Below, one piece after another: positions 63,601-64,000 of a stretch of 64,000 nt of DNA. Every line of letters starts with the position of its first letter. The stretch's first letter is position 1. The DNA comes from Halosimplex pelagicum (GTDB lineage: Archaea; Halobacteriota; Halobacteria; Halobacteriales; Haloarculaceae). The stretch is from contig NZ_CP058909.1 of NCBI RefSeq assembly GCF_013415905.1, positions 3,906,001 through 3,970,000 of the forward strand, in the 5' to 3' direction. The notes beneath the pieces were generated by a model. That model worked only from the letters and a program-made list of their open reading frames with translations. It was not told the origin of the DNA and did no database searches. The position numbers were made by a program, and so were the translations under genes.

Positions 63601-64000
63601 GAGAGGATCATTGTCAGACTGACCGAGTCGGTGGATCGCTTTCGTGAGTCCGCGCTTGCGATTTACGCCGGTGGAAGCGAGTCCCTTGAGGCTATCGACT
63701 GTTTTATTCTCTTCAAGCCACCAAGCTTCAAGGTCAAGTTCCCGCATGATCTGCGGAATGTATGTTTCGTTGACGACGTTGTTAGGGTGCAGTAAATTCT
63801 GGTCGATATCCCCGAGATCGATCGTGGTAGCGTCGATCGTAATGTCTAACGGATCGTCTACCGTTGCCTTTGCGTTTTCGGCGGCCTTGTCAAAATCATC
63901 TTCGATATCCTCAGGAGTCTCATTAGTATCCGTGTTAACGAAATATGCGTTGAAGTCAGACGGGTTCCCGTCTGGCCCGTTGTCTATCTCATCAGATAGA
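60601..64000 (-). CDS. Giant tubulin/FtsZ-like GTPase (Tubulin_2/FtsZl1-like), start beyond the window
   Basis: The frame is open from 64000 down to the TGA at 60601 (about 1132 residues seen; the 5' end lies to the right). The N-terminal part visible reads NAYFVNTDTNETPED (63.9 kb), the usual strand-NTD loop of tubulins and FtsZ, then the signature VVGFGGGTGSGILIDLAYRI at about 63500-63545 (GGGTGSG phosphate loop). About 800 further residues are mostly charged helices, long for FtsZ or CetZ. Members of this giant class are thought to remodel membranes. Translationally coupled to the membrane protein gene. Confidence 0.82.
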   Translation of the reverse strand, partial: LSDEIDNGPDGNPSDFNAYFVNTDTNETPEDIEDDFDKAAENAKATVDDPLDITIDATTIDLGDIDQNLLHPNNVVNETYIPQIMRELDLEAWWLEENKTVDSLKGLASTGVNRKRGLTKAIHRLGQSDNDPLGDLINDLENSNDTPEVAVVVGFGGGTGSGILIDLAYRIIEQTNGDLTLFGSLPAPSANDGPNEKTNAYAALSELEYLELNDRKLFETIHLLPFDAHVDESAFNKGVLYALLAWYNLDDQPDTRQDFSGGENNGPPKYAPFTLTVPQYARYVTEDVEDTESNLESYVQEKETAIEQEADLLESLEEATAALDPSVRNEIVDDPLQPPQNHEYRLENDQANTLRDEIETLQELLGESYMDRIGYHASGTLHEDILDTFDVSRDQAEWERDAEQRAAVAKDIIERLPNSLGDYTQYRPNDGWKGEEDTLIEIAIEQFSLIKRRAGLYRAANGLELDIPTTVESSIDASEAASEAGDDIELALDPDDAGRSAKVNPFIQELNDEESEKERHKEALDKLIDKHAPARVTMKAENCLQDLEPTLDNYYNLYTDREELVNLVGQLEDEVISKVGIAIAANNPEQVPDEGLDFNDFDELETACNKYDDVTAPDSQRVKSSVRNLVRARREILRAKKMEEDPTEAIKEKARGWIGKTQHQTYKDNYDEAEKMIDDSIIDLPAWDEPWGDTDEIVNGEYFDAGVDNELVSARNQLTETVKRHLKDARTEVSDDPGELQPSDADSNVREFITVVEEDIVVDIDEVKEWLKGGWDGNLPTEFDTFKQQFEDPLEDAFKTVLIEPFEDERDEVENELDKYADVRERLETIQNIRMDKGSDYHQTSDNVRDPLSLSVYESPGQPGPFKNEIEPDNEGFLQSDQNLGEAGILSEEDEKDHLVEELVNMLPGFMNDHFPVKEVELTHSEGTPYDGHLVNSVFLSTAFDGYRPDEVAQIDEIWEDLDRMALDKDDYGASRVPAGDDHDVAMTTFLGGVFLDNLTIFADDCKSEYKETMGRSLWTTITDMEDRHLHLDRVPELAQHQGYGLDGVAYHAERAAAQADGGSQSGVEDRFLPMNSDGGFPTRCDTINVSIEDGKRELLVPSEDELVDKLRKEYYRVVGFPSSVDRDADKE

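Larger units (their letters stand above)
44680..64000. mobile_element. Probable integrated accessory region (genomic island), left part
   Basis: From the tRNA fragment rightwards the GC content drops, especially at 50.3-51.3 kb and after 57.6 kb. Content changes to toxin-antitoxin-like genes, orphans, an IS remnant and large multi-domain genes. No integrase gene is in the window, and the right end is not reached. The island is therefore inferred, and could consist of several insertions. Confidence 0.5.

Overview
The window is haloarchaeal (class Halobacteria). Its proteins are strongly acidic, the left two thirds are very GC-rich, and markers include a proteasome alpha subunit, SBDS, the RNase P proteins Pop5 and Rpp30, a Bat-type HTH regulator, Tat lipoprotein signals and archaeal aspartate carbamoyltransferase. 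I assign no genus. All functions are read from sequence by eye; no database search was possible.

1-44,600 is ordinary chromosome. It holds a DtxR-type metal regulator with its own palindromic operator; a PQQ-type sugar dehydrogenase; DJ-1 and HAD hydrolases; two ABC-2 exporter operons (one permease is fused to a PrsW-like intramembrane protease); a PH-domain gene pair; the SBDS-proteasome-Pop5-methyltransferase-Rpp30-RNA-binding cluster (exosome/RNase P/proteasome superoperon); manganese catalase; pyrBI; a MinD-like/RAD55-like pair; an FKBP isomerase; sugar-acid genes (mannonate dehydratase, SMP-30 lactonase, xylose-isomerase-like and 3-hydroxyisobutyrate-dehydrogenase-like proteins); a malic enzyme; AzlCD; and an Nramp-like transporter coupled to a P-loop protein. 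Three copies of a long intergenic repeat lie at 16.3, 24.8 and 28.6 kb. Stem positions change in both strands between copies, which suggests a structured RNA family.

At 44,639-44,679 there is a 3' piece of a tRNA, probably Glu(CTC), with no 5' half. It looks like an attachment site. From there to the end of the window the DNA is more AT-rich and accessory in content: a TumA/TumE-like toxin-antitoxin pair behind a palindromic promoter, a SWIM-domain protein, a phosphoesterase (with a decayed relative at 41.2 kb), a zinc-ribbon/CAP protein and orphan genes.

The most interesting part is 51.3-64 kb. A forward operon encodes a MoxR-type AAA ATPase, a protein with an N-terminal HELGH zincin motif and a C-terminal VWA domain, and a 1470-residue HEAT-repeat protein. 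A decayed insertion sequence lies exactly at the HEAT stop codon. Facing it are a six-TM membrane protein and, translationally coupled upstream of it, a giant tubulin/FtsZ-like GTPase (GGGTGSG motif) that runs off the window. The parts resemble the FtsZ-like/VWA membrane-remodelling systems and the MoxR-VWA conflict systems described in prokaryotes; whether both halves form one system here is inference.
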